Of a stretch of 64,000 bases of DNA, positions 9,027 to 19,959 are shown piece after piece. The notes under the pieces are model-generated. The model saw nothing but the letters and a program-made list of their open reading frames with translations, was not told the origin of the DNA and made no database searches. The stretch lies in assembly GCA_029378245.1 (NCBI GenBank), contig JARKIF010000007.1, positions 744,001-808,000 on the forward strand. Direction: 5' to 3'. Origin of the DNA: Roridomyces roridus (lineage: Eukaryota > Basidiomycota > Agaricomycetes > Agaricales > Mycenaceae). The stretch's first letter is position 1, and each line of letters begins with the position of its first letter. The translations under genes were made by a program, and so were the position numbers.

Positions 9027-9954
9027 ATGTTTTTGAATACAGTCCAGCCAGAAACTGTCTCGTTGTTCTCTTCGACTGGTTCTGACCCGCTGGGTCTCTT
9101 CGGGACTGCTTGTGACTCTGCTCTACCGTCCGACTCCTTCATTCACCTGCTCGTCGATAAATCCTCGCTCCCTGAACCTGCTCCCCCAGCTACTCCAATA
9201 TGTCTCCCGCAAAGAAACGAAAAATCAGACGACACCGAGTCCAGGTAGATCTATGCTCGAATGCTCCGATATTCTAACCTCGACCAGTGTGTCGGGACTT
9301 GACCTGAATCAAACGGTTCTTCATATTCAGTCGCCGACCATCCGGACCACGTACATACGCTGTCCTCCTACCAATTCAACGCAGCTTGGCCTGAAGCATC
9401 CGTGGATACATATCCAGGTCCGAGACCTTGGCAGAGACTGGTCGTTCGAGATTGGGCTTGTTGACCGGTCCAGTCGTGTTGGCGTCGTGCGGCTCTCCAC
9501 CTTCCAGGTGAATCTACTCCATGCCCGCGGACTTGCACAGTAGATCGTCGGCCGACGCTAACACATTGACCGCCTTTCTTATTTACAGAAAACGCCTCGG
9601 CTATACACCCTTGGGCCCAGCAGTCCTCCTCTTCTTCATCTCCCGCTATCTTTCCCCCCGATCTCATCCCGTCCCCTGACCGCCTGGGCGACGGTGACGC
9701 TCCACCTGCCCACGTTGATCGCGCATTTCAGTTCCTCTGCTACGCTTCCCCGCGGACCCGAGAGCAGCAGCGAACTTGGCGGCGCGCTGCACACAGGAGC
9801 CAGTGTGCTCATTCCCACACCCTCCTTCTCCCACACTTCCCATGTCAAAGTGTACGCGACGTGTCGACTGAGGAGGATTTGGTTTACCCAGCGGGGGCCT
9901 AGTAAACCTGCGCCCTGGGAGTTCGAGCTGTACGGAGATGAATTCCGAGAATAG
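9027..9954 (+). CDS. CFAP20/Bug22-like (CFA20 domain) protein
   Basis: Exons 9027-9244, 9288-9507 and 9589-9954 give 267 residues. The N-terminus MFLNTVQPETVSLFSSTGSD parallels the start of CFAP20, where MFKNTFQ is followed by a conserved IGS/TGS-Pro-Leu stretch. Residues about 88-130 (VLHIQSP...TTYIRCP...LGLKHPWIHIQVRDL) and the C-terminal HVKVYATCRLRRIWFTQR match the conserved CFAP20 core and its C(R)IRRVYFS-type block. CFAP20 is a microtubule-inner protein of cilia and also occurs in some organisms without cilia; Agaricomycetes have no flagella. Compared with about 190 residues in typical CFAP20, this protein carries extra Ser/Pro-rich linkers at about 40-85 and 165-230. Function here is unknown. 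Confidence 0.8.
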
Positions 9955-10012
9955 ACGGCGGGAATCGGCGTCCGGGTTTCTAAACGATTATCCAGAATTT
10001 TAACGTTATTGA

Positions 10013-10658
10013 ATGGATGCAAGGGAGACCAGACACGCCTTGGCTATCTTGCCAGGGCCCGGGATTCCTTTCTTCTATCCCTTCGTGACCAAACCATGTG
10101 TCCGAGTCTTCTTCGCAATTCCTCGGGTCAGGCGTAAAAAAAATCAGCCACCATCAGTGCGCCCACGCCTTCATCCAGGCACAGAGGTTCTCCGAGGTGC
10201 GTTTTCCGGTGTTGAACTGGTAAGGACGCAGGTGTCGTGAACACATCAGAAGCACCTCAAGAATTAACTGCCGATGGCAAAAGAAATCGTGCGACGACCT
10301 CGCACTCGACGCTCGTTGACGATCGCTTTCGGCTGCTGAACCCCAGCATGAGTGGGTACGTCCGTCCGTTTCATTTAGCAAGTGACTCCACAAAGGCAAA
10401 AGATACTGAACAAGCAAATCGGCCGTGCTGTGGCTCTATGGAATCCCGGGATGAAACATGTGGATATGCGTAAGTGAGCTCATCAGTCCTCCCTAGGAAA
10501 CCGTAGTAACTGTAGGTCGTTCAGCGCCCAATGCTGGTGGAGATCTTGATACTGGGGGGTCAGCGCCAACCCAAAAGTCTCGTTCATCAGCAAGTTCAGA
10601 CCCTCCCCCGCACACCACAACGTTTGCTTTTGCTGGCTTGCCTACGCGGAATGCGTAA
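10013..10658 (+). CDS. Small protein of unknown function
   Basis: Splice signals give a consistent four-exon model: about 10013-10196, 10232-10355, 10396-10469 and 10516-10658, with introns of 35, 40 and 46 nt. The product is about 174 residues and is not recognised. Visible stretches are a basic segment (VRRKKNQPPSVRPRLHPG), a possible helix (GQKILNKQIGRAVALWNPGM) and a Ser/Thr/Pro-rich tail ending PTRNA. The unusually short first two introns and the weak N-terminus make the start uncertain; a downstream start is possible. All exon phases match, which is the main support. Confidence 0.5.
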
Positions 10659-10810
10659 TGAAAAAAAAGGTTCGTGCATAATCATAAGCGGGAACAGAAA
10701 AGCTTACATGGCACAGATCTTGCAGGCTAAACGGCGTTCAATTGTGCTGTCTGCAGCAGAGCATGAGCATTTTTTGCTCCTCTCACCGCATCCCATCGTA
10801 GGTATTCCTG

Positions 10811-11588
10811 TCAAATCGCCAGCCCAGCAGCAGGAGGCAGCAGCAAAATGAACTCAAAGACGAGCCAACCTCCATGAACACCTATAGCTAGAGTATAACA
10901 TTTCGGGGACACCAGACACGCACATTCCGTCGTGCAAGTATGTCTGGCCGTGGCCATCTCTGCTACGCATTCTTCTTTCGTGGGCGCCGGCAAGTGAGCA
11001 AGGTTCGTAAGGTGGCTCAGGAGCTCCAGGTCTTCTATTAGCAAGTCCAACCACCGGGAGGAAAGTGCGCGTAGTGTTACTGCTGGCTTCGCGGCGTCCC
11101 GGTCCAAAGCTTGTACGATGGTGCGTGTACGCAATAAGGACTCATTCGCGGCTGGTTTGATCCTCAGTTTGATGCAGGGGGATTCAGAAATTCAATTCGC
11201 AAATGACCTGGCGAGATTCGCAGGAAAGTCGGTAAATAATCCCTGGCGCTCGATGGATATTTATTTCGTGTCTGTGGCCAACGGTTTAATTACTAAAAAG
11301 GACTCACTTCCAACTGAACACATTTTCAAGCAAAGCCCCACACAATCTCACGACAATTCCAGTATCCTTGACGGTCTCCACACTGATAGCCTTCAGACGA
11401 TCCGGCGAGTACAAAACTTTGTCTGATTCAGAAGGTTTAAAGCTTACATTAGCGGCGTATAGCATCTTAAAGGCTAAAACAGAACAATATACAGTTTCCT
11501 GAAGTTCCCGCATCGGGTTTTCACAAAGACTTGGTTGGAGTCCAAGGGAATCTGGAGGCGAGATCATAACTTGTTTGCAGCGTGCCAC
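10811..11588 (-). CDS. Tentative unknown gene
   Basis: Two open segments on the minus strand, 11304-11588 and about 10811-11170, look more protein-like than their surroundings. The first ends at a GTGAGT donor. The second contains SSRWLDLLIEDLELLSHL and a cluster of Cys (HTCTTECACLVSPKC). No clean splice junction joining them was found and no family is recognised, so this is only a candidate locus. Confidence 0.25.
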
Positions 11589-11880
11589 CGCCGCGGGCTT
11601 CTACTCCTAAACATGTACGTAAAAGTTGAACGTTGAACGCAGATAACTTCCATATTGCCGTGTCTCTTCGAGCTCTGCAGGCACCGTCTTGAACAATGTT
11701 GGGACGATGTTCAATTTTTTTTCCAAAGATTCCATGGCGTCGAAAGTGCGCCCTTGCTAAGACTCCACTCCGCAACTTCTCTTGACAGGCGGCAACAGTA
11801 CCTCGATTCTCGACTTCTCTTATGTATGCACTCGGATATAGGGACCGTCAAGCCGTCTCTTCTTTTCACCAACACCCACC

Positions 11881-12389
11881 ATGAGTGGCTCGAAGTTCGT
11901 CCCTTTTTCGCCGTCTCTGTCCCGCTGACCGTCTTCCAGCAGTGAACAAGCCATCGATTTGACGGAATTCGACCCGTTGTGCGCTCCCTCTTCTTCCCAA
12001 CGTTGATTTTTTTATCGAGCGCCGTTAGAACGAGCCTGAAAGAAAGAGCGAAAAAGATGACAATGCGCGAGCTCCTGATGATGTCGGACGCCCTGGTGAA
12101 GTCTTCTCAACAGTACGCAGCAAGCAGTGACCCAGAGGAGCTCCGTTCGTACAACGATATCCTCGCGGGCAACCAACAACTCCGGAAATACGCGGCCATA
12201 TCCATCGCCCTCGTATGTGCTCGTTTCAATATCTAGTTCAAGGTGATTCTAACTTGTACGCAGGAGCACTCGACGGCCGCCCTTCTGCAATCATTCCCCA
12301 GAGGCTTGCTTGAATCGGCGGGCTTCTCCAACCGCTCCCAAAACACCGAGCCCACCTCGCACTCGGACCATGCCGGAGAAGGACAGTAG
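11881..12389 (+). pseudogene. Degraded unknown gene with an in-frame stop
   Basis: An ATG at 11881 opens MSGSKFVPFSPSLSR, then a TGA at 11926-11928. The same frame continues as PSSSEQAIDLTEFDPLCAP before another stop. A second frame carries a helical segment (KERAKKMTMRELLMMSDALVK, QQYAASSDPEELRSYNDIL). It is followed by a good intron (GTATGT donor after ISIAL, about 12214-12263) and a final exon (EHSTAALLQSFPRGLLESAG) ending at 12389. The family is not recognised. The pattern suggests a formerly spliced gene of about 150 residues that has lost its frame near the middle. Confidence 0.4.
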
Positions 12390-14335
12390 GGCGTCCCAGA
12401 GAATCGTGATGTTGCGCGCTGCTAGTTGCGAGTCGAATTTCTTGATTTCAGCTATGTACTTATTGTACTTGCCAAACGAGACGAATGAGAGTACCGAATA
12501 AGACCATCGGTTTGGACCTAGGGCAAAGATTTAACCCATATCACCGAGGTTCTAACCCCTTAGTGGGAGTCGAAATGCGGCGTGCCTCTGACGTTCTAGG
12601 GCAGCAGGCTGGCAGACTTGGCACGTTCGCGGTTGTCGCCGAACAACAATAGCGTTTGGATGTAATCGCGTCAGTGCTTCCTTATCTTGTTTACTTCAGG
12701 CGACTCTGGAAACCCGGTAGCCTTGAGGAATTTCTTCAGTTTAGCGAGGCCAAGAAAATTGACGGTAGATTCTAGGGTTGGGTCGCCTTCACCAAAAGAA
12801 AGGTCTGAATCGGTCAAACAGAAAACCAATCTGGGAAATTCATTCGCTAGTACGACGTCAAATAAGGACTGGATCTACATACATGATATGAAGAAGACGC
12901 AAAGTTTAAGCAAAGTGCGTGCCGAGCGAGACGGGGACGTCGACGCGGGAATCAGCCCGAAGTCTTCCGACGTTCATATCGCCCCAGAGTCCGGAAGATG
13001 TCCCGGACTGTCGCAGGGAAATAAGGTTATTGCCGCAGAGCTCGACGAACGGAGTGGGAGAAGAGCGTCGACTCGGAGGAGTAGTTACTCCATCATCCAC
13101 GCGATACGCGACGACCCGGAGTGTCTGAGACGTTTAGCTTCGTACCGCCAAAGGAGTTAGGAGGAGAAGACTCGTGACGGTGTTTTCAGAGTAGTACGAG
13201 GTGTTTGGACGTTCTTCTTGCAGAATCCGAGGTAAGTAACGTCCCAATCGTGAGTCTGGCGGTTTCAAGACCGCGGTTTACAGAGACCAGCCTAGTTTAG
13301 AGAGCAAGCGAGCAATAGTAGTTGATGAGAGACTCCGAGTCGTCGGTAAAGCTCCGCCACTAGCCAGCCTCTCCACCGATGCCCTCCTCACCTGGAGCAG
13401 TCATCGGCTGCATGGCACGGATCTCACCAAAGATATGGAACACCCATCGTGCGGTCAACCGTGTCAGATGGGAGCGGGAAATGATATCTTGTTGCATGCC
13501 TCAGGGACAGACGCGCATTCATCAAGATTCTCGAGGGCGTTTTGATCAATGGCGGAGTTGAACGTTGAACTGCGGGAAAAAATCAACTCAACCTGTTCAA
13601 CAAACTTTACGGGCCACTGAATATACCCCGGCCTTTCGTCAGCTGGCTGTGAATCGTGGCCACACTGCCCAGAGTTTTAATTCTTCGCAGGATCAAACAG
13701 GGTTGCAGTGCGGGTTTTGCGTGGCATAATCACCATGTTTTTTTCTTCATCCTCTTCTGGCAACACACCATTTATCGCTCTCCAGCCTCGTGGCCCGCCA
13801 GGGACTCTCTGTTTTTTTTATTCCATCTTTCACAGCAGCAGTTGATCCTCGCGAGCGACTAGTTCGGGCCTCGGACATGCCTACGTACTTGTGCCACCAT
13901 GACGCATGCACACACTCGGGGCACCGGGACGGGGACGCGCTTCTGGACTGGCTGTCAGTGTAGTAGCGCGAAGAGAACCCATTATCTTTCGGTTCCTGGG
14001 CCCAGCAGTCGGGAGTTTACGGGCGACATGAGGTGCCACACGCTACACGGTGCATCGAACGAGATCTGGCGCCTACCACCTAAAAGTATGAATCGAGGGT
14101 CCACGATGGTATTCGACAGGCTTCGCAGAGAGAGGTACTAACAAAAAACAACGGATGTTTTTGTCTTTGCTGCATTTTTTCGCGGAGTCAAAAGTCCCCG
14201 ATTTAGATTGCGAAGGCATTGCAAAGATATCGTGCGGCGTGGTGCGGATCCACTCAAGAAGCCCACAGTGTTTCGTAAGCCGATCTTGGGTTTAATATTG
14301 ATTTCAGGCCAGAGTATGCCTGTCACGGTCCTTGG
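12390..14335. other. Long interval without a convincing gene
   Basis: Nearly 2 kb with only weak coding signal. The best frame, on the plus strand at about 12708-13160, is Ser/Arg-rich and ends SSYSIIHAIRDDPECLRRLA. It lacks an ATG and would need an upstream exon that was not found. Near 13560-13640 there is a short segment (ATACCCCGGCCTTTC) repeated at about 17820. The region could be old mobile-element debris, but no such protein is recognisable. Confidence 0.35.
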
Positions 14336-14341
14336 TATAAA
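14336..14341 (+). promoter_or_regulatory. TATA box upstream of the gene at 14381
   Basis: TATAAA lies 45 bp before the chosen ATG at 14381. An earlier ATG at 14359 opens a 28-codon frame that overlaps the main start and ends at a TAG just beyond it, so it may act as an upstream ORF. Confidence 0.55.
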
Positions 14342-14380
14342 GGCCCCCGCATCGCCCCATGTCGCAATCACTCCCTCTCA

Positions 14381-15442
14381 ATGCTGCAGTACAACCCTGC
14401 CCCGTATTTCCCCCAGCACCAACGGCCGAGTTATTCAAGCCGTAGATCTTCGCAATGGACGACGGAGCCGCCGCCTCATTACATACCCACTCCCGCCTCT
14501 TTCGTCAGCCCATGGAATGCTGCTGTAAATCTTACCTGTCAGCCCGAGTATAATTCTCGCTCTGCGCCCGCCGCCACCCATTATCTTCCCGAGGCGCATC
14601 ACCACCACCACTCTCCGCCGTCCCTGCTCGACGCCATCAACGCCAACACCTACAGTCCTCCCTTCACGCGTAACGCGTCTCCCACCACCGTCTCCTCGCC
14701 GCACACTGATGCTCATGCTACCACCTCGTCTGCATCTTCCTCCTCTGCCTCGTCGCCGCAACCATTCCTGGTCAAGGAGGAGCAGCCCGACGAGGATGGC
14801 TTCATCATGGACCTCCCCACTGCCCTTCCGCAGAGCTTCGCGCCGCCGACCGAGGTTCCCCTCCGTGCAACGCAAGCCTGCCCACGAATGCGTCGCATGA
14901 TGAGCGTCTTCCGGCTCAACCCGTTCGCTATGCACACTCAAGGTGGACGCGGGGTCCTCGAGCCCTGGGCAGGCGGCGAGGCTCGCCCTCTCGAGGAGGA
15001 GCCGCGTATCTTCGAGTTCCAGCTTGATCTGCTGCCCGAGGAGGAGGAAGAGTTGTATGAGACGAAGATTGAACGGTTCGACGATACGGGGCTGCGCGCG
15101 TTTTCGCCCGAGTATGAGCCTGTGCCGCAGAAGCAGGAGGAGCCGGATGGGTCGAGCTGGGAGCTTTATCCAGCCTTGTCGCCGTTCGATCCCGTCTTGA
15201 CTTGCCCGCGCTCGTTGCATTATGATTACACCACGGTGTGCATCGATCGCCTCGAGTTTTCTTCGAGTATTGACGCGTCTCTTGCAGCACGCTCCTCATT
15301 CGCAGCCGATGCCGCGACGCTGGTCGCACCCGAGTGCCAGCTTCATGTAGCCTTGCTTTATTTTAACACCATCATGTTTTCCGTTTTATGGATGACCGAG
15401 ATGATAGGTAAGAATTATGCAGATGTTGTACTTTTTTTGTAG
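14381..15442 (+). CDS. Unknown low-complexity acidic protein, possibly a regulator
   Basis: The continuous frame runs 353 residues from MLQYNPAPYFPQHQRP. Residues 1-140 are rich in Ser, Pro, His and Thr. Residues 140-260 hold better-conserved-looking stretches (VFRLNPFAMHTQGGRGVLEP, RIFEFQLDLLPEEEEELYETKIERFD), and a Tyr/Glu-rich segment follows. Such composition is common in fungal transcription regulators, but no DNA-binding domain is visible. The last roughly 65 residues look unlike coding sequence, so the true end may be earlier through an unrecognised intron after about 15235. A TATA box lies 45 bp upstream. A 261-codon antisense frame over the same bases is considered a compositional shadow. 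Confidence 0.6.
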   Translation: MLQYNPAPYFPQHQRPSYSSRRSSQWTTEPPPHYIPTPASFVSPWNAAVNLTCQPEYNSRSAPAATHYLPEAHHHHHSPPSLLDAINANTYSPPFTRNASPTTVSSPHTDAHATTSSASSSSASSPQPFLVKEEQPDEDGFIMDLPTALPQSFAPPTEVPLRATQACPRMRRMMSVFRLNPFAMHTQGGRGVLEPWAGGEARPLEEEPRIFEFQLDLLPEEEEELYETKIERFDDTGLRAFSPEYEPVPQKQEEPDGSSWELYPALSPFDPVLTCPRSLHYDYTTVCIDRLEFSSSIDASLAARSSFAADAATLVAPECQLHVALLYFNTIMFSVLWMTEMIGKNYADVVLFL

Positions 15443-15885
15443 ACAAGAGGACTTCCAGTAGTGGTTGCGCCGAAAAACTTGATATGTAGCGAATAAAATA
15501 TCTTCATTGAACTTGCTTGTCCGAGGAGTTGGAAGCGTCCGACGCGCGCGGTCAGGTTCCGGAGGTTGGCCTCCCGGTGGCGTTTGCACAGCGCATCGGA
15601 GGGGAATCTAAGCATCGAAGCTAATCAAACGCGATGAGACGTGTCTCGGCGTCGTCGGGAGTGCTAGCAATGTTCTGTGTGGAATTCGAGAAGTAGGGCG
15701 AGGTTAAAATCTAGTTTGAAAGCTCGAGAAGCGTAGCGGGAGGAGGAGAGAGGCTTTGATGCGCTGTTGATGCGGCAGATTGTTCCGAAAATCACTTTGT
15801 TTCGTGGATTTGGAAATCATTTCTACCCATGGTAATGTACTTAATACGAATGTAAATAGTATACTTGCTAGATAATTACACCTTC
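15443..15885. other. Intergenic region between convergent genes
   Basis: Downstream ends of the gene at 14381 and of the alcohol dehydrogenase. No coding or structural signal was recognised. Confidence 0.45.
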
Positions 15886-16988
15886 TCATTCTTTCGCGAC
15901 CAGAACAGCCCTGTACCGCACCTTACCATCTCTCAATCGCTGCATACCCTCCTCCACACCGTCCTTGGTCAGCGGGAATAACTCGACAATCGGCTCGACC
16001 TTGTTGCGTGCCGAAAACTCGAGCATGCGTTTCTGGACCGAGCGCGAAGCGACTGACGAGCCCTGGAGGTTGATTCCGCGGGGCACGAGAGCCAGGGTGG
16101 GGATGCTGAGGTTGTCGAACGAGATGGTGAGCGGGAAGATGGTGCCGCGGGGCTTCATCACGTCCAGGTATCTATTGAGAGTTCAGTGAGACATAATAAT
16201 GCAATGAAAACGGAAGGGTACGCACGGCTGCCAGTTGGGCAAGAAGCTAGTAGTAACGATGAGAAAGTCGAGTTGTGGGATGTCGAACTTGTCGAGGCCC
16301 TGGGTGGCGATGAACTCGGAGGCGCCGAGACGGAGCGCCTCCTCGCGTTTGGACTCGGTGCTCGAGAACACGACGACGTTGGCGCCGATCTTGGCTAGGA
16401 AGATGATCGCCAGATGTCCGAGGCCACCGATGCCGACGACGCCGACACGGTCAGCGGGGCGGATGTTGAACGTTTCCATGAGCTCGAATATGGTCGCGCC
16501 ACCGCACATGAGCGGAGCGGCGTGCTCAGGCTTGATGCCCTCAGGAACCTTGAACACAAAGTCGGCATCCCAGATGGCGCGCGATCCGAAGGAGCCTTGG
16601 TGCAAGTTAGCATCGCCATAGAACTCTCGCGTCGGGCAGTATTGGTCCCGGCCTAAGTAGGTTCAGTCAGATACTCGGACTACTGTGTGATGGACGACGA
16701 ACCAAGGAGACACTGCTCGCACTTGCCGCAAGTCTTGTGCACGTAACCCCAGCCAACGACGTCCCCGACCGTCAAGTCCGTCACAGCCTCACCAATCTGC
16801 TCGACGGTGCCGACGCCCTCGTGCCCCAAAACTATATCCGCTTGTCTGTAGTGCTCGTCGCTGCCGCAGACGCCCGAGTGGGTGATCTTGACGAGGACTT
16901 GGTTCCCCGTAGGCGGGGCGTGAGTCGTCTTGGCTTCGACGATGCCGTCGTTCGCAGAGCCCTTGTACACAGTGAATTCGACGCTCAT
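15886..16988 (-). CDS. Zinc-containing NADP-type alcohol dehydrogenase
   Basis: Exons 16703-16988, 16226-16652 and 15886-16171 give 332 residues with matching phases. It is a medium-chain dehydrogenase/reductase that interconverts alcohols and aldehydes in the cytosol; the substrate cannot be told. Catalytic zinc ligands are visible as Cys in GVCGSDEH and the His-Glu pair in GHEGVG. The structural zinc loop has four Cys (HKTCGKCEQCLLGRDQYC). The cofactor fold is marked by GVVGIGGLGHLA. ATFxL-type and C-terminal segments (PRGTIFPLT, VRYRAVLV) are in place. Length is slightly short for the family (usually 340-360), mainly because of a compact region between the catalytic Cys and GHE. Nothing indicates loss of function. 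Confidence 0.9.
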
Positions 16989-18756
16989 GGGTGGTCAATG
17001 GAGAAATTCTAGATGTTGCTGCAGGTTTAATACTCGTCGATTACTCAGGGGAGCCATGTGGAGAGGACGCGTCGTTTCTGTACCTAGTCTCTGAGCCCTC
17101 CGATTGAAGAATCGGAACCGTGACAAAGCGAGATGAGGCTTAGGCTTATGAAGGTGTATTCAGCGAGTTGTCTCTGTTTATTCAGCGTCCCATTGCTTAT
17201 TCAGAACTGCCAAGGGCTTACCACTCCCGGAGATATTCGTTCACTTCTGTCTCCACACACCGTTGGAGAGGTCGAGCCCAGAGAGACGCATGCAAGTCGA
17301 GAAGGAGGGTCTATCTAAATGGAGCCATCAAGTTGATCGAGGTTTTTTTTATTCTGTCAGCCCAAGTGGACGAGCTGTGGTCAGGCGCACTCCCACCAGA
17401 CGCTCAGCGCTGACTCGACCGTGTTTCCAGAGGATGTGGAAGCGGTTGGGAAGCGGAGAGTCCAGTTCACATCTCCTCTTTGCAGTCCTCGAGCCCTTTT
17501 AAATGCAGTACGAAGACGTCGAATGAACTCGGTGAAGTGAAGGATTGGAGAGCGTTCCGCGAAGCCCGACGTGATCTCTCAAGTCTTGCCAGCTTCAAAA
17601 CATGAATAGACCGCCAACGCGTTCCTCTGGTCAGATACGGTCCTCCGAATCGTTCGCCGGTCTCGATGAGACCCACGGCCGCGAATCTTTTAACCTTGGC
17701 GTCAGGAAGCACTGCGTCCGGGTAGGTTTCACCTCTTGATAAGCACCAATCGCTTACGCTAGCCCAGGCCACCCTCCTCGTTATATGCAAGAAAAGTCGT
17801 CTCTGGCACCTCCAACAGGAAATACCCCGGCCTTTCAGAATTCAACCGCAGTGGAGCGCGTCCTCAGTGGAGTTTGAGGGACGACTCGGAGCTGTTGTCC
17901 GATGCCCTCGTGAGTCCTTTCCTGTATAGATACTGGCGTCTGACGCACACCAAGGCTTTCATCTTAGCTGGGCATGGTCTGCCGTCCACCAGCCATTCAC
18001 ACCTTCCATAGAAACCACCGCTGACCTGTTTGATGGCCCTATCCCGACGCACAGACGCAGATCGACTACAGTCCAACGGTTCGCCTCCACCTGCGTCATC
18101 CTCACCAAGCTCTATTCTCGCCGCCATTCCTCGCTTATACGCGGCACTCATATACCCAACTTGGCCATGACTTGCATCACAAGAAAGCGCCCGGAGCTCA
18201 CTCCAACACCAGAAATACACTAGGGCCACGTTCCACGAGACGATCCGCCTCTTCCCCACCGTTGGGCGTTTAATGAAATTGGCTGCATGCGACACGAAGA
18301 TCACGGTGCACTCTTTTACGCAAACGATTGGCGAGATCGAAGAAATTAGCGTCCCGTTGAAAGCTGGGTGCATGGTGATGCTCGACATTTTGTGCGTGCA
18401 CACGAATCGTGCGTTGCTCCATTTCGGTTTTTTTTCTTCATTGGAATCGATTATTATGTATTATGCAGCCATGTACTGGGGTCACGACGCACGCGAATTC
18501 AAGGCTCAGAGATTCATTGATACGGAATCGTACCGATGGGGCCTGCAAGTCGCCTCTCTTTTCCTTTTTTCATCTCGACTGACCCACCTCCACTAGTCAT
18601 CTGCCGATACGAAATCTCGCTTCCGGACCACACGCGCAGCCAGACGACATGCGCAGCTTGTCGCTTGAGGGACAGAAACCAGTCCCTGGGCGACGTTGAC
18701 GCTTGCCGCCTGTTTCGTGCGTTCACAGTGTAGAGCCTGATGCTTTAATGTACAAA
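16989..18756. other. Interval with one tentative frame
   Basis: A 179-codon frame on the minus strand (17864-18403) starts at ATG and is uninterrupted. It resembles no family and is Cys- and Arg-rich in an irregular way, so it is not called as a gene. The rest shows only short overlapping frames. Confidence 0.35.
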
Positions 18757-19413
18757 TTACATGACGACTTCACTTTCTGCCAAGCCCTTTGACGCCCCGT
18801 TCCCAGTCCACTTGAATCTAAACGTCCATTTATCAGCACACGGATTCACCCTAGTACCTCCCCACTCGAGCAAAAGGCGCCGGCCCCATTTCCAATCCTC
18901 CTTGACTGCAAGACAATGAGTTCCATAGAACGTTGAGATGGAAGGGCGTACTACTCACACCCACGCAAAATATACCCATTTCCCTCGATTTCGAATCCCT
19001 TGGCGGGCGTGTATCCGTGCGGATTGAGGACATTGTCGAATAAAATAGTCTCCACCACCGCCTGAATGAAGAATTAGGCATTTTGAAGATTGAATAGACA
19101 TTGTAACGCGCACCGTAATCTCCTCCTGCGTATCAGAATCATAGTACGCCGCGACCTCTTCACGCGTCGGAGACCTACGAGACGCGTTTTGTGAGCCCCA
19201 GCGCGTCAAAATGAACGCGTAAACTCGCCTCGATACAGTATCCATCATAACCTGCACCACAACCGGCTCCTCCAGCTTCCTCTTCGCCGCCTTTGCCTTG
19301 GTCGGCCCCGTCCTGGCTTGCGGAGGGAAGAAGACGAGCGTCGGTTTGCCGAGAGGGAGTCTGTAGTCATTCGTCGATAGCTGTACGTTCTCTTCTTCTT
19401 CCTTCATGGACAT
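18757..19413 (-). CDS. Unknown conserved-looking small protein
   Basis: Exons 19114-19413, 18959-19061 and 18757-18905 give about 183 residues with consistent phases (0, then 1). The product starts MSMKEEEENVQLSTNDYRLP. It contains a basic linker (KAKAAKRKLEE), an acidic PTREEVAAYYDSDTQEE, then AVVETILFDNVLNPHGYTP, and a Trp-rich C-terminus (KEDWKWGRRLLLEWGGTR, CADKWTFRFKW). No family is recognised. A 54-nt segment inside exon 1 (about 19175-19228) starts GCGAGT and ends CGTAG. It is a multiple of three and could be a removable GC-AG intron, which would shorten the protein by 18 residues. Confidence 0.6.
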
Positions 19414-19959
19414 GAACGCGGACGATGGTGGTGAAAGTGGACAGAGGCGGATCGACGCGCTACGTAAAGGCGGCATTTCCGAAAAAGGTCTACTCACCTG
19501 CCATTTTTGGCTCCTCGGCTCCCCGTTTACCCTCCCGGGGACAATCACAATGACTTACGGCAGCCAAGGCACAGAATATTTCCGGTACAACAAAAAAATG
19601 TAATGGTAATGGTACACGCAGAAGATTCGGATACAAATTTTTGCCTTGATGTAAAGGGAGAAAGAGAAAGAGTGTCCTCGTACAAGACCGTACATACATA
19701 ACCAGGGGAGGAGGGAGTGATCGAATAGGTGTGTAGTATGTGTAGGTAGTAAAGTAGGCGTGCGCTCCAAGGGCGCGTAGTATAGAGATCGAAAGCAGAT
19801 GTGTGGTGATAGTAGTAGCAATGCGATGTTGTGAGGGTGGTGATACATAATGCGATAGATGCAGCTATACAACACTCAGCTCGGAGTACATGCTATCAAG
19901 AAACAGAACTCACCGATACAAGGACAAGATAATGTAAAAAAGCCACTGCACCAGCGTGG
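19414..19959. other. Intergenic region upstream of the 18757 gene
   Basis: It contains the promoter of the minus-strand gene ending at 18757 and the 3' flank of the G-alpha gene. A GTAAGT donor-like site near 19555 (minus strand) hints at a spliced 5' leader, but no coding exon is supported. Confidence 0.4.

Noticed and set aside
14435..15220. 261-codon antisense open frame over the gene at 14381
   Set aside because: Arg/Gly-rich composition is explained by antisense reading of a Pro/Ser/Glu-rich coding region; no ATG-to-domain logic and no family similarity.
17864..18403. 179-codon minus-strand open frame
   Set aside because: Irregular composition, no recognised motif, no splice support; could be chance. 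Not called as a gene.
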